The notes beneath the pieces were generated by a model. That model saw only the letters and a program-made list of their open reading frames with translations. It did not search any database and was not told the DNA's origin. This document shows positions 33,757 to 42,992 of a stretch of DNA of 64,000 nucleotides, in pieces (positions within the stretch are counted from its first letter, which is position 1; every line of letters begins with the position of its first letter). Position numbers and translations under genes: made by a program. This DNA comes from Fodinibacter sp963800505 (GTDB lineage Bacteria > Actinomycetota > Actinomycetes > Actinomycetales > Dermatophilaceae), in assembly GCA_963800505.1 (NCBI GenBank), contig CAWDBL010000037.1:434001-498000 (forward strand). The letters are read 5' to 3'.

Positions 33757-36700
33757 GCGACCGCTGACGGCGTGCAGTCCTGCGTGCTGACGGCTGACTC
33801 GCACAGCCCGAGGAAGGCGCCGAGGTCGATCAGCTCGGCCGGCGTCCGTGGTGCGAAGTCGGTGAGCACGCTCGAGCGCACGACGTAGGCACAGTGCTGC
33901 CCTCGCGAGATGGCGACGTTGAGCCGGTGCCGGTCGAGCAGGAAGCCCATGCCCCGCGACACGTCGGAGTGCGACGACGCCGCCATCGACAGGATCGCCA
34001 CCGCGGCCTCCTGCCCCTGGAACTTGTCGACGGTGCCGACCGGCACGTCGGCCAGCCCGGCGTCGTCGAGGCTGCGGCGCAGCTGGCCGACCTGGCCGTT
34101 GTAGGGGGTGATCACGATGACGTCGGTGGGGCCCAGCGGGCGTGGTCCGACCGGTGCGCCGTCGGAGCCTCGCTCGGCCGGGTCGTGCCAGGTGCGGCCC
34201 AGCAGGTCGTGCACCAGGTCGCTCACGACGACGGCCTCCTCCGGTGACCACGTCGAGTTGTCGTGGTGGTCGACCAGGCGCACGTGCAGCCCGGGCTCGA
34301 TGCCGTCGAGGGCGCGGGCGGCCGTGACCGTGGCCTCGGAGCGCAGCTGGCCGGCGTACGACAGCCGCGAGATCGGCTCGGTCAGGGCGGGGTGCATGCG
34401 CCAGGTGGTCTCGAGGAAGTAGCCGAGCTCGCCGGGCAGCACCGGCTCGTCACCGATCAGCCAGCCCAGGGCGGAGGCGTCGACCGGGTCGGGGTGGGTG
34501 CCCTGCGACACCTGCGGCAGCTGCTGGGGGTCGCCGAGCAGCAGCAGCCGGTGGCCGGCCACCGAGCAGGCCAGGGTCTTGGCCAGCGAGAACTGGCCGG
34601 CCTCGTCGACGACCACGAGGTCGAGCTGGCCACGGCCGATGCGCTTGGTGCTGGTGAGGTCCCAGGCGGTGCCGCCGACGACGTATCCCCGGCCGGCTCC
34701 TACGTGCCCGGCCGCAAAGGCCGCGAGGTCGTCGGTCTTCTGCAGAACGGTCCAGGTGGCTCGGTGCGGATCACGGGTGGCCTTGCCGACCTGGTCGGCC
34801 GGCACCCCCGCCGCCACGACGGCCCGCAGCACGTTCTCGATGGCCTTGTGCCCCTGCGAGGTGACCCCCACCGCCCAGCCGTGGTCGAGCACCAAGCGGG
34901 CGATGACCCGGGAGGCGACGTAGGTCTTGCCGGTGCCGGGTGGGCCCTGGACCGCGAGGTAGGAGTCGTCGGTGGCGAGCAGTGCCGCCTCGATGGCCTC
35001 GAGGTGGCGGGTCGGCCCGACGCCGACAGCGGGCAACGGCGCACCGCCGCGCAGCCGTGGCAGCCGCCGGGCCAGCAGGTCGATGCCCGCGGTTCGCGGC
35101 AGGTCGTCACCCGCATCGACCACCCGCTGGGCCACCTCGGCGAGGGCGTCGTCGATCGGCCGGGTGCTCAGCACCTTCGAGGGAACCAGCGCCACCGGTA
35201 GGGACTGGTGGGCGCCGCCGTCCTTGGGCTGGAGCTCCTCGACCAGGAGGGTCTGGTGCAGCCGGCCGTTGGCGGCGAGCCGGTCGTCGGCCTGCAGGAT
35301 CGCCACGGTGGCGCTGGAGCGAGCATTGGCATGGCCCGGCAGGGTGACGACCCCGGGCGGCGGCGGGTCGGCGTAGACCACGCTCACCTCGTCGCCGGGG
35401 CCGGCCGGGATGCCACGCATCGGCTCCCCCTCGAGCCGGAGGGTGCGCCGCGGGCGCTGTCGCGGCGTGCTCTGGTGCCACGGCTCGACGACCTCGGCCG
35501 ACTCGACGAGGAAGACGCCGTCGGCCACCCGCCAGTCGCCGACGGGCAGCCGCAGCCGCTCGAAGTGCGCCTGCCACACCGGCTTGTCCTCGCGAGCATG
35601 GAAGAGCACCGACGAGGCGACCAGTGCCACGGCCTGCTGCTCGGCCGATCGCTCGTGCGGCTTGACGCCGACCAGGCGGTCGCGCAACAGGGTCTCCAGC
35701 CGCATCAGGGCCAGTCGCTGCTCGGTGGGGGTCTGGGCCACGCCGGGCTCCACCCCGACCACCGGGCCGTCGTCGGGGCCGACGACGCTGGAGCCGGCAC
35801 CCTGGGCCAACAGCCAGTCGCGCAGCATCCACGTGGACACGCAGTCGTCGCGGTTGTAGACGGCGATCTCGTCGATCAGGCGCGCGGCCTCGTCGTGCCG
35901 CTCGGCGTCACGAGCGGCCATGAACTGGTGGTAGACCACGATCGAGTCGGCGGCGTTGGTGACGGCGGCGTCGCGGGCCTCCATGTAGAGGGGCTCGAGC
36001 TTCTTGATCGAGTAGGAGCGCTGCGACACCCGGATCGCCGAGCGCACCACGGCGTACAGGTCGACGAACACGCCCTCGCGCAGCAGCTGGTCGACCTCGT
36101 CCTCGCACACCCCGTGGCGTGCGGCGAGACGGAGCAGCGCCGCGGTCTCGTAGGCGGCGTAGTGGTAGACGTGCAGGTCGGGCCAGGTGCGGCGCCGCTC
36201 GCCCAGCCACCGGACGAAGTCGATGAGAGCCTGCCGCTCGGCCTCGCGGTCGTGGGCCCAGAAGGTGCGGAACACCGGGGCGCCGGTGTCGACCTCGACA
36301 ATGCCGAAGAGGTACTCCAACCCCCAGGTGCGCGAGCCGCGCTCGGACCACAGCGGGTCACCCTCGAAGTCGAAGAACACGTCACCCGGGCTGGGCCGAG
36401 GCATCCGCCGCAGCGTCTCGGGGTCGGTGACCTCGGAGCGCACGCCCCCGGCGGGATCGCGCTCCTGCTCGAGCTGCAGGCGGGCCTGCTCACGCAGCCG
36501 GTCGAGGGTGGCGCCGCGCACGTCGGCCACCGGCTCGGTGCGCAGGGCGAGCTCGTCGATGGTGGAGACACCGGCATCGAGCAGCTTGCGGCGGGTCGGG
36601 GCGCGCACGCCGGCCACGAGGAGGAGGTCGCGGGCGGCCTCGACCTCGGGCTCGCAGACCTCGCACCGGCCGCAGGCGAGCCACGCGGCATCGCCCCACC

Positions 36701-37328
36701 GGGCCGGCCCGTCGGACGCCCGGTGCTCGAACAGCAGCGCGTCGAGGCGGGCACGCCGGGCCAGGTAGACGGGCACGATGTCGTCGAGCGCGAAGTCGCG
36801 CACCTCGCCGCTGCCGACGACGAGCCGGGCGACGGGGGCGGTGGGCACACCGGCCTCGCGCAGCAGCGCTGCGTAGGCCGCGATCTGCAGCAACGCCGGC
36901 ACGCTCTCGGTGCGGGCGAGCTTGGTGTCGCTGACCAGCCAGCCGTGGTCGGTGCGCTCGAGGAAGTCGGCGTGGCCCACGAAGCCGCCGTCGAAGAAGG
37001 TGGCCTGGTAGACGACCTCGGCATCGGAGCGCAGCGCCTCGAGGGTCTGCGCGTGCGCCCGGGCGAGGTCGTCGGGGGAGTAGCCCGGCCGCTCGAACTG
37101 CACGACCCGGCCCGGATGCGCCCGGGCGAGCCGTCGCAGCTCGGTCTGCTCGTGCTCGTTGCCCAGGGCGATGACCCGCGCAGCCATCGGGTCGTCGTCG
37201 GCCGCGACCCGCACCGCCCGGCCCAGCACCACGTCGAGCTCGCGCACCAGCGCGAACTCACAGGCCGCTGCCGTGCGCAGGTCGCTCGCGCTGATGACGA
37301 GCCGACGGTCGTCGCCGAGGAGGAACAT
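33741..37328 (-). CDS. TM0106-family RecB-like nuclease fused to SF1 helicase
   Basis: The 1195-aa protein has an N-terminal PD-(D/E)XK-type region: CEFALVRELDVVLG, TFFDGGFVGHADFLERTDHG and WLVSDTKLARTESVPALLQI (the DxK core), then a CGRCEVCEPEVEAARD cysteine cluster (CxxC typical of RecB-like nucleases with an Fe-S or Zn site). A helix-hairpin-helix-like part follows, then an RNase H-like region (VFFDFEGDPLW, HVYHYAAYETAALLRLAARH, YNRDDCVSTWMLRDWL). The C-terminal 450 residues are an SF1 helicase: VQGPPGTGKTYVASRV (Walker A), VVDEAGQFSLAKTL, GDPQQLPQVSQG, VDKFQGQEAAVAILSM and NVAISRGQHCAYVV. A DNA or RNA processing role is likely; phage defence is a speculation. Confidence 0.9.
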   Translation of the reverse strand: MFLLGDDRRLVISASDLRTAAACEFALVRELDVVLGRAVRVAADDDPMAARVIALGNEHEQTELRRLARAHPGRVVQFERPGYSPDDLARAHAQTLEALRSDAEVVYQATFFDGGFVGHADFLERTDHGWLVSDTKLARTESVPALLQIAAYAALLREAGVPTAPVARLVVGSGEVRDFALDDIVPVYLARRARLDALLFEHRASDGPARWGDAAWLACGRCEVCEPEVEAARDLLLVAGVRAPTRRKLLDAGVSTIDELALRTEPVADVRGATLDRLREQARLQLEQERDPAGGVRSEVTDPETLRRMPRPSPGDVFFDFEGDPLWSERGSRTWGLEYLFGIVEVDTGAPVFRTFWAHDREAERQALIDFVRWLGERRRTWPDLHVYHYAAYETAALLRLAARHGVCEDEVDQLLREGVFVDLYAVVRSAIRVSQRSYSIKKLEPLYMEARDAAVTNAADSIVVYHQFMAARDAERHDEAARLIDEIAVYNRDDCVSTWMLRDWLLAQGAGSSVVGPDDGPVVGVEPGVAQTPTEQRLALMRLETLLRDRLVGVKPHERSAEQQAVALVASSVLFHAREDKPVWQAHFERLRLPVGDWRVADGVFLVESAEVVEPWHQSTPRQRPRRTLRLEGEPMRGIPAGPGDEVSVVYADPPPPGVVTLPGHANARSSATVAILQADDRLAANGRLHQTLLVEELQPKDGGAHQSLPVALVPSKVLSTRPIDDALAEVAQRVVDAGDDLPRTAGIDLLARRLPRLRGGAPLPAVGVGPTRHLEAIEAALLATDDSYLAVQGPPGTGKTYVASRVIARLVLDHGWAVGVTSQGHKAIENVLRAVVAAGVPADQVGKATRDPHRATWTVLQKTDDLAAFAAGHVGAGRGYVVGGTAWDLTSTKRIGRGQLDLVVVDEAGQFSLAKTLACSVAGHRLLLLGDPQQLPQVSQGTHPDPVDASALGWLIGDEPVLPGELGYFLETTWRMHPALTEPISRLSYAGQLRSEATVTAARALDGIEPGLHVRLVDHHDNSTWSPEEAVVVSDLVHDLLGRTWHDPAERGSDGAPVGPRPLGPTDVIVITPYNGQVGQLRRSLDDAGLADVPVGTVDKFQGQEAAVAILSMAASSHSDVSRGMGFLLDRHRLNVAISRGQHCAYVVRSSVLTDFAPRTPAELIDLGAFLGLCESAVSTQDCTPSAVAVVPA

Positions 37329-37560
37329 GACCCGAACCTAGCCCCGCCCACCGACAGCGCTCGGGCACCGGCATCCGGCGCGGCGGCGGGGCCACCGAAC
37401 GACACCGAGGGGGAGCGGCGCCGCGCTCGAACCGCTCACAGATCCACGGGTCGCTCCGGTCGCGCACCCGGACATCGGCCCTTATGGTCGCCTGCAGTGT
37501 TGCCTCTTCGGTGATCTCGTGGGCAGCACGGTCCAATTCAAAACTGCAGGAGGACAACTA

Positions 37561-40011
37561 GTGCGAAAGACCACCACCGGGCTACTCAGCCTGGCACTCG
37601 CCGCGGGGTTGGGGGCGACGATGACAGCCCCGATAGCGGCTGCCAGCGCCACCAGGGCCCCGTCGCAGAGCCCGCTCGGCGAGCCACAAGCCGCCACTCC
37701 GAGCGACAGCCTGCCGGACCCCATTGCCGAGAAGCAGGCCGAGCTGCGCAAGACGGCCGTCTCCTCGGTGATCCAGGGGGAGGCCACGCCGCAGAAGATC
37801 GGCGGCAGCACCGTCGTCAAGGTCGGCGAGGCCGAGCGGGCCGCCACGGCCGCGAAGGGCACCAAGAAGGCGCAGAAGGCCAAGAAGGTCGACCAGTACG
37901 TCGAGCTCGCCCGTGAGGACACCGACCAGCTGTTCGTGCTGGTGGTGCAGTTCGGCAACCAGCGTCACCCGAGCTACCCCGACCAGGACACCGACCCGGA
38001 CACCCCCGGTCCCACCCGCTTCGACGGGCCCCTGTTCAACGAGATCCCGGAGCCCGACCGCGCGGTCGACAACACCACCGACTGGTACCCGAACTACGGC
38101 AAGGCCTACTACCAGGACCTCTACTTCGGGAATGGTCGCGTCACGGGCACCGAGTCGATGCGGCAGTACTACGAGAAGCAGTCGTCCGGCCGCTACTCGA
38201 TCGCCGGCCTGGTGACCGACCCCGTGACGGTGCCCTACAACGAGGCCCGCTACGGCCGCAGCGACGGCTTCCCCTGCGCCAGCAACGTCTGCAGCAACAC
38301 CTGGCAGCTGGTCAAGGACGGCATGGACGCCTGGGTCGCTCAGCAGACCGCGGCGGGCAAGACGGCCGCGCAGATCAAGGCCACCATCGCCAAGTTCGAC
38401 GTCTGGGACCGCTACGACATCGACGGTGACGGCAACTTCAACGAGCCCGACGGCTACATCGACCACCTGCAGATCGTGCACGCCGGTGGCGACCAGGCCG
38501 ACGGCGACCCCTACCAGGGCGAGGACGCGATCTGGTCGCACCGCTGGCGTGCCTTCCAGGGCATCAACCCCGCGGCACCGATCCCGGTCCTCGGCGGCAC
38601 GCCCGTCGGCACCACCGGCATCTGGGCGGCCGACTACACCGTGCAGCCCGAGAACGGTGGCCTGTCGGTCATCGCGCACGAGTTCGGCCACGACCTCGGC
38701 CTGCCCGACCACTACGACACCTCCGGCCCGCCCTCGAGCCGCGAGAACCCGGTCGCCTGGTGGACCCTGATGGCCCAGAGCCGCGTCTCCGCACCCGGCG
38801 ACAACGCCATCGGCTCGCGCGCTGCCGACCTGTCCGCCTGGGACAAGCTGCAGCTCGGCTGGTTCGACTACGAGATCGTCGTGCCCGGCCAGCGCCGCAC
38901 CCTCGAGCTCGGCCCGCACGAGTACAACTCCAAGAAGCCCCAGGGCGTCGTGGTGGTGCTCCCGGACAAGCAGATCTCCACCACGCTCGGTGAACCCTTC
39001 GCCGGATCCAAGCAGTGGTACTCCGGTGCGGGCGACGACCTGAACTCGTCGATGTCGCGCTCGGTCGCCCTCCCCGCAGCACCCGCCACCCTGACGTTCC
39101 AGGCTCGCTGGAACATCGAGGACTGCGGCCCCGACCCGTGTGACTACGCCTACGTCGAGGTCGACGACGGCACCGGCTTCAAGGCCATCGCCGGCAACAT
39201 CACCAAGGCGGCCGAGGGCAACGGCATCGACGGCGAGCAGGCGGCCTGGACCCAGGCCTCCTTCGACCTGTCCGCCTACGCCAGCAAGACGGTCTCCCTG
39301 CGCGTGCGCTACTCGACCGACGGTGCCGCCCAGGGCCAGAACCAGGACACGCCCAGCGGCATCTTCATCGACGACATCGCTCTGACCGCCGGTGGCGACA
39401 CGCTGCTCACGGACGGCGCGGAGACCAGCCCCAACGGCTGGACGCTGAACGGCTTCACGTCCGTCGGCGCGACGTCGACCGTGGACTACCCGCAGTACTA
39501 CATCGCGAGCAACCGTGAGTACGTGGCCTTCGACAAGTACCTCAAGACGGGCCCGTACAACTTCGGTTTCCCGAACAAGCCCGACTTCGTCGAGCACTTC
39601 CCCTACCAGGACGGCCTGCTCATCTCCCTGTGGGACACCTCGCAGAGCGACAACAACACGAGCCAGCACCCTGGTGAGGGGCTGGTCCTCCCGATCGACG
39701 CGCACCCGCGCACGGTCTACAAGCTCGACGGGCAGCCGTGGCGCCCGCGTATCCAGATGTACGACGCCACGTTCGGGCTGCAGAAGGTCGACTCGTTCAC
39801 CCTGCACGACCCGGCCACCGGTCAGGCCAGCTACCTGCGTGGCCAGAACGGCAACCCGCTGTTCGACGACACCAACCCGATGCGCTACTTCAAGACCGAC
39901 CAGCCGACCGCTGGTGTGAAGGTCGCCGGTAGCGGCACCACCATCAAGGTCCTGAAGGAGAAGGGCACCTCCGTCAGGATCCGGATCGACACCCGGGCGG
40001 TCACCCCGTAA
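37561..40011 (+). CDS. Secreted M6-family (immune inhibitor A-like) metalloprotease
   Basis: GTG 37561 follows AGGAGGAC at ideal distance and gives 816 aa; the ATG at 37519 would add 14 residues in front of the ribosome binding site. A signal peptide (TGLLSLALAAGLGATMTAPI, cleavage near AAASA) precedes a propeptide and the catalytic domain: QLFVLVVQFGNQ, DVWDRYDIDGDGNFNEPDGY (calcium-like), GLSVIAHEFGHDLGLPDHYD with the HExxHxxGxxD zinc site, and a Met-turn-like WWTLMAQ. Downstream are beta-sandwich (MAM/jelly-roll-like) regions with IEDCGPDPCDYAYVEVDDGT and SGIFIDDIALTAGGD. It probably degrades extracellular proteins. A strong hairpin terminator follows. Confidence 0.95.
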   Translation: MRKTTTGLLSLALAAGLGATMTAPIAAASATRAPSQSPLGEPQAATPSDSLPDPIAEKQAELRKTAVSSVIQGEATPQKIGGSTVVKVGEAERAATAAKGTKKAQKAKKVDQYVELAREDTDQLFVLVVQFGNQRHPSYPDQDTDPDTPGPTRFDGPLFNEIPEPDRAVDNTTDWYPNYGKAYYQDLYFGNGRVTGTESMRQYYEKQSSGRYSIAGLVTDPVTVPYNEARYGRSDGFPCASNVCSNTWQLVKDGMDAWVAQQTAAGKTAAQIKATIAKFDVWDRYDIDGDGNFNEPDGYIDHLQIVHAGGDQADGDPYQGEDAIWSHRWRAFQGINPAAPIPVLGGTPVGTTGIWAADYTVQPENGGLSVIAHEFGHDLGLPDHYDTSGPPSSRENPVAWWTLMAQSRVSAPGDNAIGSRAADLSAWDKLQLGWFDYEIVVPGQRRTLELGPHEYNSKKPQGVVVVLPDKQISTTLGEPFAGSKQWYSGAGDDLNSSMSRSVALPAAPATLTFQARWNIEDCGPDPCDYAYVEVDDGTGFKAIAGNITKAAEGNGIDGEQAAWTQASFDLSAYASKTVSLRVRYSTDGAAQGQNQDTPSGIFIDDIALTAGGDTLLTDGAETSPNGWTLNGFTSVGATSTVDYPQYYIASNREYVAFDKYLKTGPYNFGFPNKPDFVEHFPYQDGLLISLWDTSQSDNNTSQHPGEGLVLPIDAHPRTVYKLDGQPWRPRIQMYDATFGLQKVDSFTLHDPATGQASYLRGQNGNPLFDDTNPMRYFKTDQPTAGVKVAGSGTTIKVLKEKGTSVRIRIDTRAVTP

Positions 40012-40044
40012 CGACGGGAACCACCCGAGCACGACAACGGCGGC

Positions 40045-40070
40045 GGGCCGGAGGACATCTCCTCCGGCCC
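40045..40070 (+). terminator. Strong hairpin terminator of the M6 protease gene
   Basis: GGGCCGGAGGA (40045-40055) pairs perfectly with TCCTCCGGCCC (40060-40070) around CATC, 34 bp after the stop codon. Confidence 0.85.
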
Positions 40071-40100
40071 GTCGCCATGTGCGGTGCCGCACCAGCCGGC

Positions 40101-40158
40101 GGATGCCGTGACGCGCCCCGAGCGGATGCCGTGACGCGCCCCGAGCGGATGCCGCGCC
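40101..40158. repeat. 23-bp tandem repeat, 2.5 copies
   Basis: The unit GGATGCCGTGACGCGCCCC plus GAGC occurs at 40101-40123 and 40124-40146 exactly and then partly again. It contains the GGATGCCG octamer that is frequent across the window. It lies in the convergent gap before pmt. Confidence 0.85.
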
Positions 40159-40265
40159 GGCTCGCGCCGCGTGCCCCTCGGCATCCGGGCCGTCGAGGTC
40201 CCGCGACGCGCTGACGTTCGGCCGGTGGGGTCAGCGCGTCGTGCGACCTCGACCGTCGCGGGCGG

Positions 40266-41831
40266 TCAGATCCAGCTGGGGAACCACATCCGCCAGCGCC
40301 ACTGCTCGTACGGGATGGTGTCGGCGACGTAGACCGGGTGGAAGAAGGCGAACAGCGCCAAGGTGAAGGCCAGGTAGCCGCCGACGACGTACCAGCGCCA
40401 CCGCCAGCGGCCCGGGTCGTCCTCGCGCCGACCCACCCAAAGCCCGATGAGGAAGGCCACGGCGAGCACCACGTACGGCTCGAACGCCACGGCGTAGAAG
40501 GTGTAGATCGTGCGGTCCTGGTACATGAACCACGGCAGGTAGCCGCCGATGATCCCGGCGGCGATGGCGCCCGCCCGCCAGTCGCGCCGCACCAGCCACC
40601 ACCAGAGCACCACCAGCAGGGCGAGGATGCCGAGCCACCACACCGAGATGGTGCCGATCGGGTTGATCGCCTGCGAGCACTGGTCGACGGTGCACCCCGC
40701 CACCCCCCGCGACCGGGTCTCGTAGTAGAACGACGTCGGGCGGGTCTGCACCAGCCACGACCACGGGTTCGACTGGTAGGGGTGCGGCATGTGCAGGGTG
40801 GTGTTGAACTGGTAGGCGTCCTGGTGGTACTTCCACCAGTTGCGCAGCACCGGCGGCAGCCACTGCGGCCCCTGGCCGGGGTTGAAGGTGTCCCACTGGC
40901 GGTGGTAGCCGATCGAGGTGAGGAACCACCCCGACCACGACAGCACGTAGACGACCACCGCCGTGCCCACCATCGCCAGCGCGGCGAACGGGCCGTCCTT
41001 GAACAGGGCCCCGCGACCCCACCGGCGCACGCCGGCCGCCCGCCGCGCGCCCAGGTCCCACCAGACCGACATGATGCCGAATGCCGCGAGGAAGAACAGC
41101 CCCGACCACTTGGTGCTGGTGCACAGGCCCAGGGACAGGCCCGCCACCCACCGCCACGGCCGCCAGCCGAGCCAGGGCCCCATCCCCACCGGCCAGCTGC
41201 CGCGGGGCAGCGCGCCCACCTTCTCGGCGAGGATCTCGCGGCTGCGGTCGCGGTCGACGAGCAGCGCCGCGAAGCCGCAGAGCGCGAAGAACGACACGAT
41301 GATGTCGAGGATGCCGGTGCGCGACATCACGAAGTGCGACCCCTCGAAGGCCAGCAGGAAGGCCGCCACGCAGCCCAGGGCCGTCGACCCGAACATCCGC
41401 CGGGCGACCCGCCCCACGACCAGGATCGACAGCGTGCCGACCAGCGCCACCGAGAACCGCCAGCCCATCCCCGACCCCGACCCGAACAGCCACTCGCCGG
41501 CCGCGATGAGCCACTTGCCGGCAGGTGGGTGCACCACCATGTCGCCGTCGGTGGTGGAGAAGATGTTCTGGCTGCCGTTGACGAAGGCGTCGTCGGGCTT
41601 CTTGAGCGAGTCGAGCACCCGCATCTCGACGCCGAAGTGCAGCAGCGAGTAGGCCTGCTTGACGTAGTAGGTCTCGTCGAACACCAGCGCCTGGGGACGG
41701 TTCAGGTTCCAGAACCGCAGCACGCCGCCGACGAGGGCGATCAGGCCCGGGCCGAGCCACCCCCACAGCCGGTCGGTCGGACGAGTCCCGAGCAGCCGCA
41801 GGCGCAGCTCGTCGGTCCGGGTCACCGGCAC
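40266..41831 (-). CDS. pmt: Protein O-mannosyltransferase (Pmt/PF02366 type)
   Basis: The 521-aa membrane enzyme transfers mannose from polyprenyl-phosphate-mannose to Ser/Thr of proteins during Sec export. About ten to eleven transmembrane segments can be seen. The first external loop carries the catalytic pair in ALVFDETYYVKQAYSLL, followed by GDMVVHPPAGKWLIAAGEWL and FSVALVGTLSILVVGRVARR; near the C-terminus are YLPWFMYQDRTIYTFYAVAF and FFHPVYVADTIPYEQW. The pmt-rsmI divergent pair, with 59 bp between starts, is a standard actinobacterial arrangement. Secreted Ser/Thr-rich products in this window, such as RpfB and the lipoproteins, are possible substrates. Confidence 0.95.
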   Translation of the reverse strand: MPVTRTDELRLRLLGTRPTDRLWGWLGPGLIALVGGVLRFWNLNRPQALVFDETYYVKQAYSLLHFGVEMRVLDSLKKPDDAFVNGSQNIFSTTDGDMVVHPPAGKWLIAAGEWLFGSGSGMGWRFSVALVGTLSILVVGRVARRMFGSTALGCVAAFLLAFEGSHFVMSRTGILDIIVSFFALCGFAALLVDRDRSREILAEKVGALPRGSWPVGMGPWLGWRPWRWVAGLSLGLCTSTKWSGLFFLAAFGIMSVWWDLGARRAAGVRRWGRGALFKDGPFAALAMVGTAVVVYVLSWSGWFLTSIGYHRQWDTFNPGQGPQWLPPVLRNWWKYHQDAYQFNTTLHMPHPYQSNPWSWLVQTRPTSFYYETRSRGVAGCTVDQCSQAINPIGTISVWWLGILALLVVLWWWLVRRDWRAGAIAAGIIGGYLPWFMYQDRTIYTFYAVAFEPYVVLAVAFLIGLWVGRREDDPGRWRWRWYVVGGYLAFTLALFAFFHPVYVADTIPYEQWRWRMWFPSWI

Positions 41832-41890
41832 ATCCTAGGTCGGGTGATGGTGCGCGCCGTGCGCCTTCCACCGCGTGCGAGGATCGCCCC

Positions 41891-42727
41891 ATGAGCGGCG
41901 GCGTGCTGGTGCTGGCAGCGACCCCGATCGGCGACCCCCGGGATGCCGCCCCGCGCCTGGCCGACGAGCTGCGCCTGGCCGACGTGGTCGCCGCCGAGGA
42001 CACCCGCCGGCTGCGCCGGCTGTGCCAGGAGCTCGACGTCAACCCGACCGGCCGGGTGGTGTCCTACCACGAGCACAACGAGGCCGAGCGAACCCCCGAG
42101 CTGGTCGAGCGGCTGCGCGACGGCGCTCGGGTGCTCGTGGTCACCGATGCCGGGATGCCGTCGGTGTCCGACCCCGGCTACCGCCTGGTCAGCGCCGCGG
42201 TCGGCATCGACGTGCGGGTCACCGGCGTTCCGGGGCCGTCCGCGGTGCTCATGGCGCTGGCCGTCTCCGGGCTGCCGGTCGACCGGTTCTGCTTCGAGGG
42301 GTTCCTCTCCCGCCGGGCGGGGGAGCGGGCAGCGGCCCTGGCCGGGCTGGCCGCGGAGCCGCGCACGATGGTGTTCTTCGAGGCGCCGCACCGCCTGGCC
42401 CGCACGCTGACGGCGATGGAGGAGGCGTTCGGGGCCGACCGGCGGGCCGCGGTGTGCCGCGAGCTGACCAAGACCTACGAGGAGGTGCGCCGCGGCGAGC
42501 TGTCCGAGCTGGTGGCCTGGGCCGCCGAGGGCGTGCGGGGCGAGGTCACCCTGGTGGTGGCCGGGTCGAGCGGACCCGTGGCCGACCTGGCGAGCCAGCT
42601 GGAGGGCATCCGGGAGCGGGTGTCCGAGGGTGAGCGGCTCAAGGACGTCTGCGCCGACGTCGCCGCGGCCACCGGCCTGTCGAAGCGGCTGCTCTACGAC
42701 GCCGCCATCGCCCAGCGCCGCGGCTGA
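41891..42727 (+). CDS. rsmI: 16S rRNA (cytidine(1402)-2'-O)-methyltransferase RsmI
   Basis: The 278-aa SAM-dependent enzyme methylates C1402 in the decoding centre. It begins with LVLAATPIGDPRDAAPRLAD, then VVAAEDTRRLRRLCQELDV, SYHEHNE, VTDAGMPSVSDPGYRLVSAA, VPGPSAVLMALAVSGLPVDR, FCFEGFLSRRAGER and FFEAPHRLARTL, all family hallmarks of the tetrapyrrole methylase fold. The length is typical. It is divergent from pmt. Confidence 0.96.
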   Translation: MSGGVLVLAATPIGDPRDAAPRLADELRLADVVAAEDTRRLRRLCQELDVNPTGRVVSYHEHNEAERTPELVERLRDGARVLVVTDAGMPSVSDPGYRLVSAAVGIDVRVTGVPGPSAVLMALAVSGLPVDRFCFEGFLSRRAGERAAALAGLAAEPRTMVFFEAPHRLARTLTAMEEAFGADRRAAVCRELTKTYEEVRRGELSELVAWAAEGVRGEVTLVVAGSSGPVADLASQLEGIRERVSEGERLKDVCADVAAATGLSKRLLYDAAIAQRRG

Positions 42728-42992
42728 GCACCCGGCATCCGCTCCCGCTCCCGCAGCCGTTCTCATGGCTGCCCCCGGAACGAAGGGGGGACGAGGAGGT
42801 CGAGACCTGCCCGGGATCGTCGACTCCCACGGGCGGTCCTCGACCCCGCGACCGGCCAGAGATCAGCTGCTGGAACCCCTTCTTTACCCGGCGTTGACGA
42901 CGTCCTTACGCTGGGATGGCACCCCGGAGGAGTCGCACGGCTACGGTCGGGTGGCCAACCCGTCGGGCACACCTAGGATCCTGGAGCCCACC

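Noticed and set aside
35208..37514. 768-codon plus-strand open frame opposite the TM0106 gene
   Set aside because: It is a composition shadow: His/Gly/Val-rich, no recognisable domain, and wholly antisense to a gene with clear nuclease and helicase motifs.
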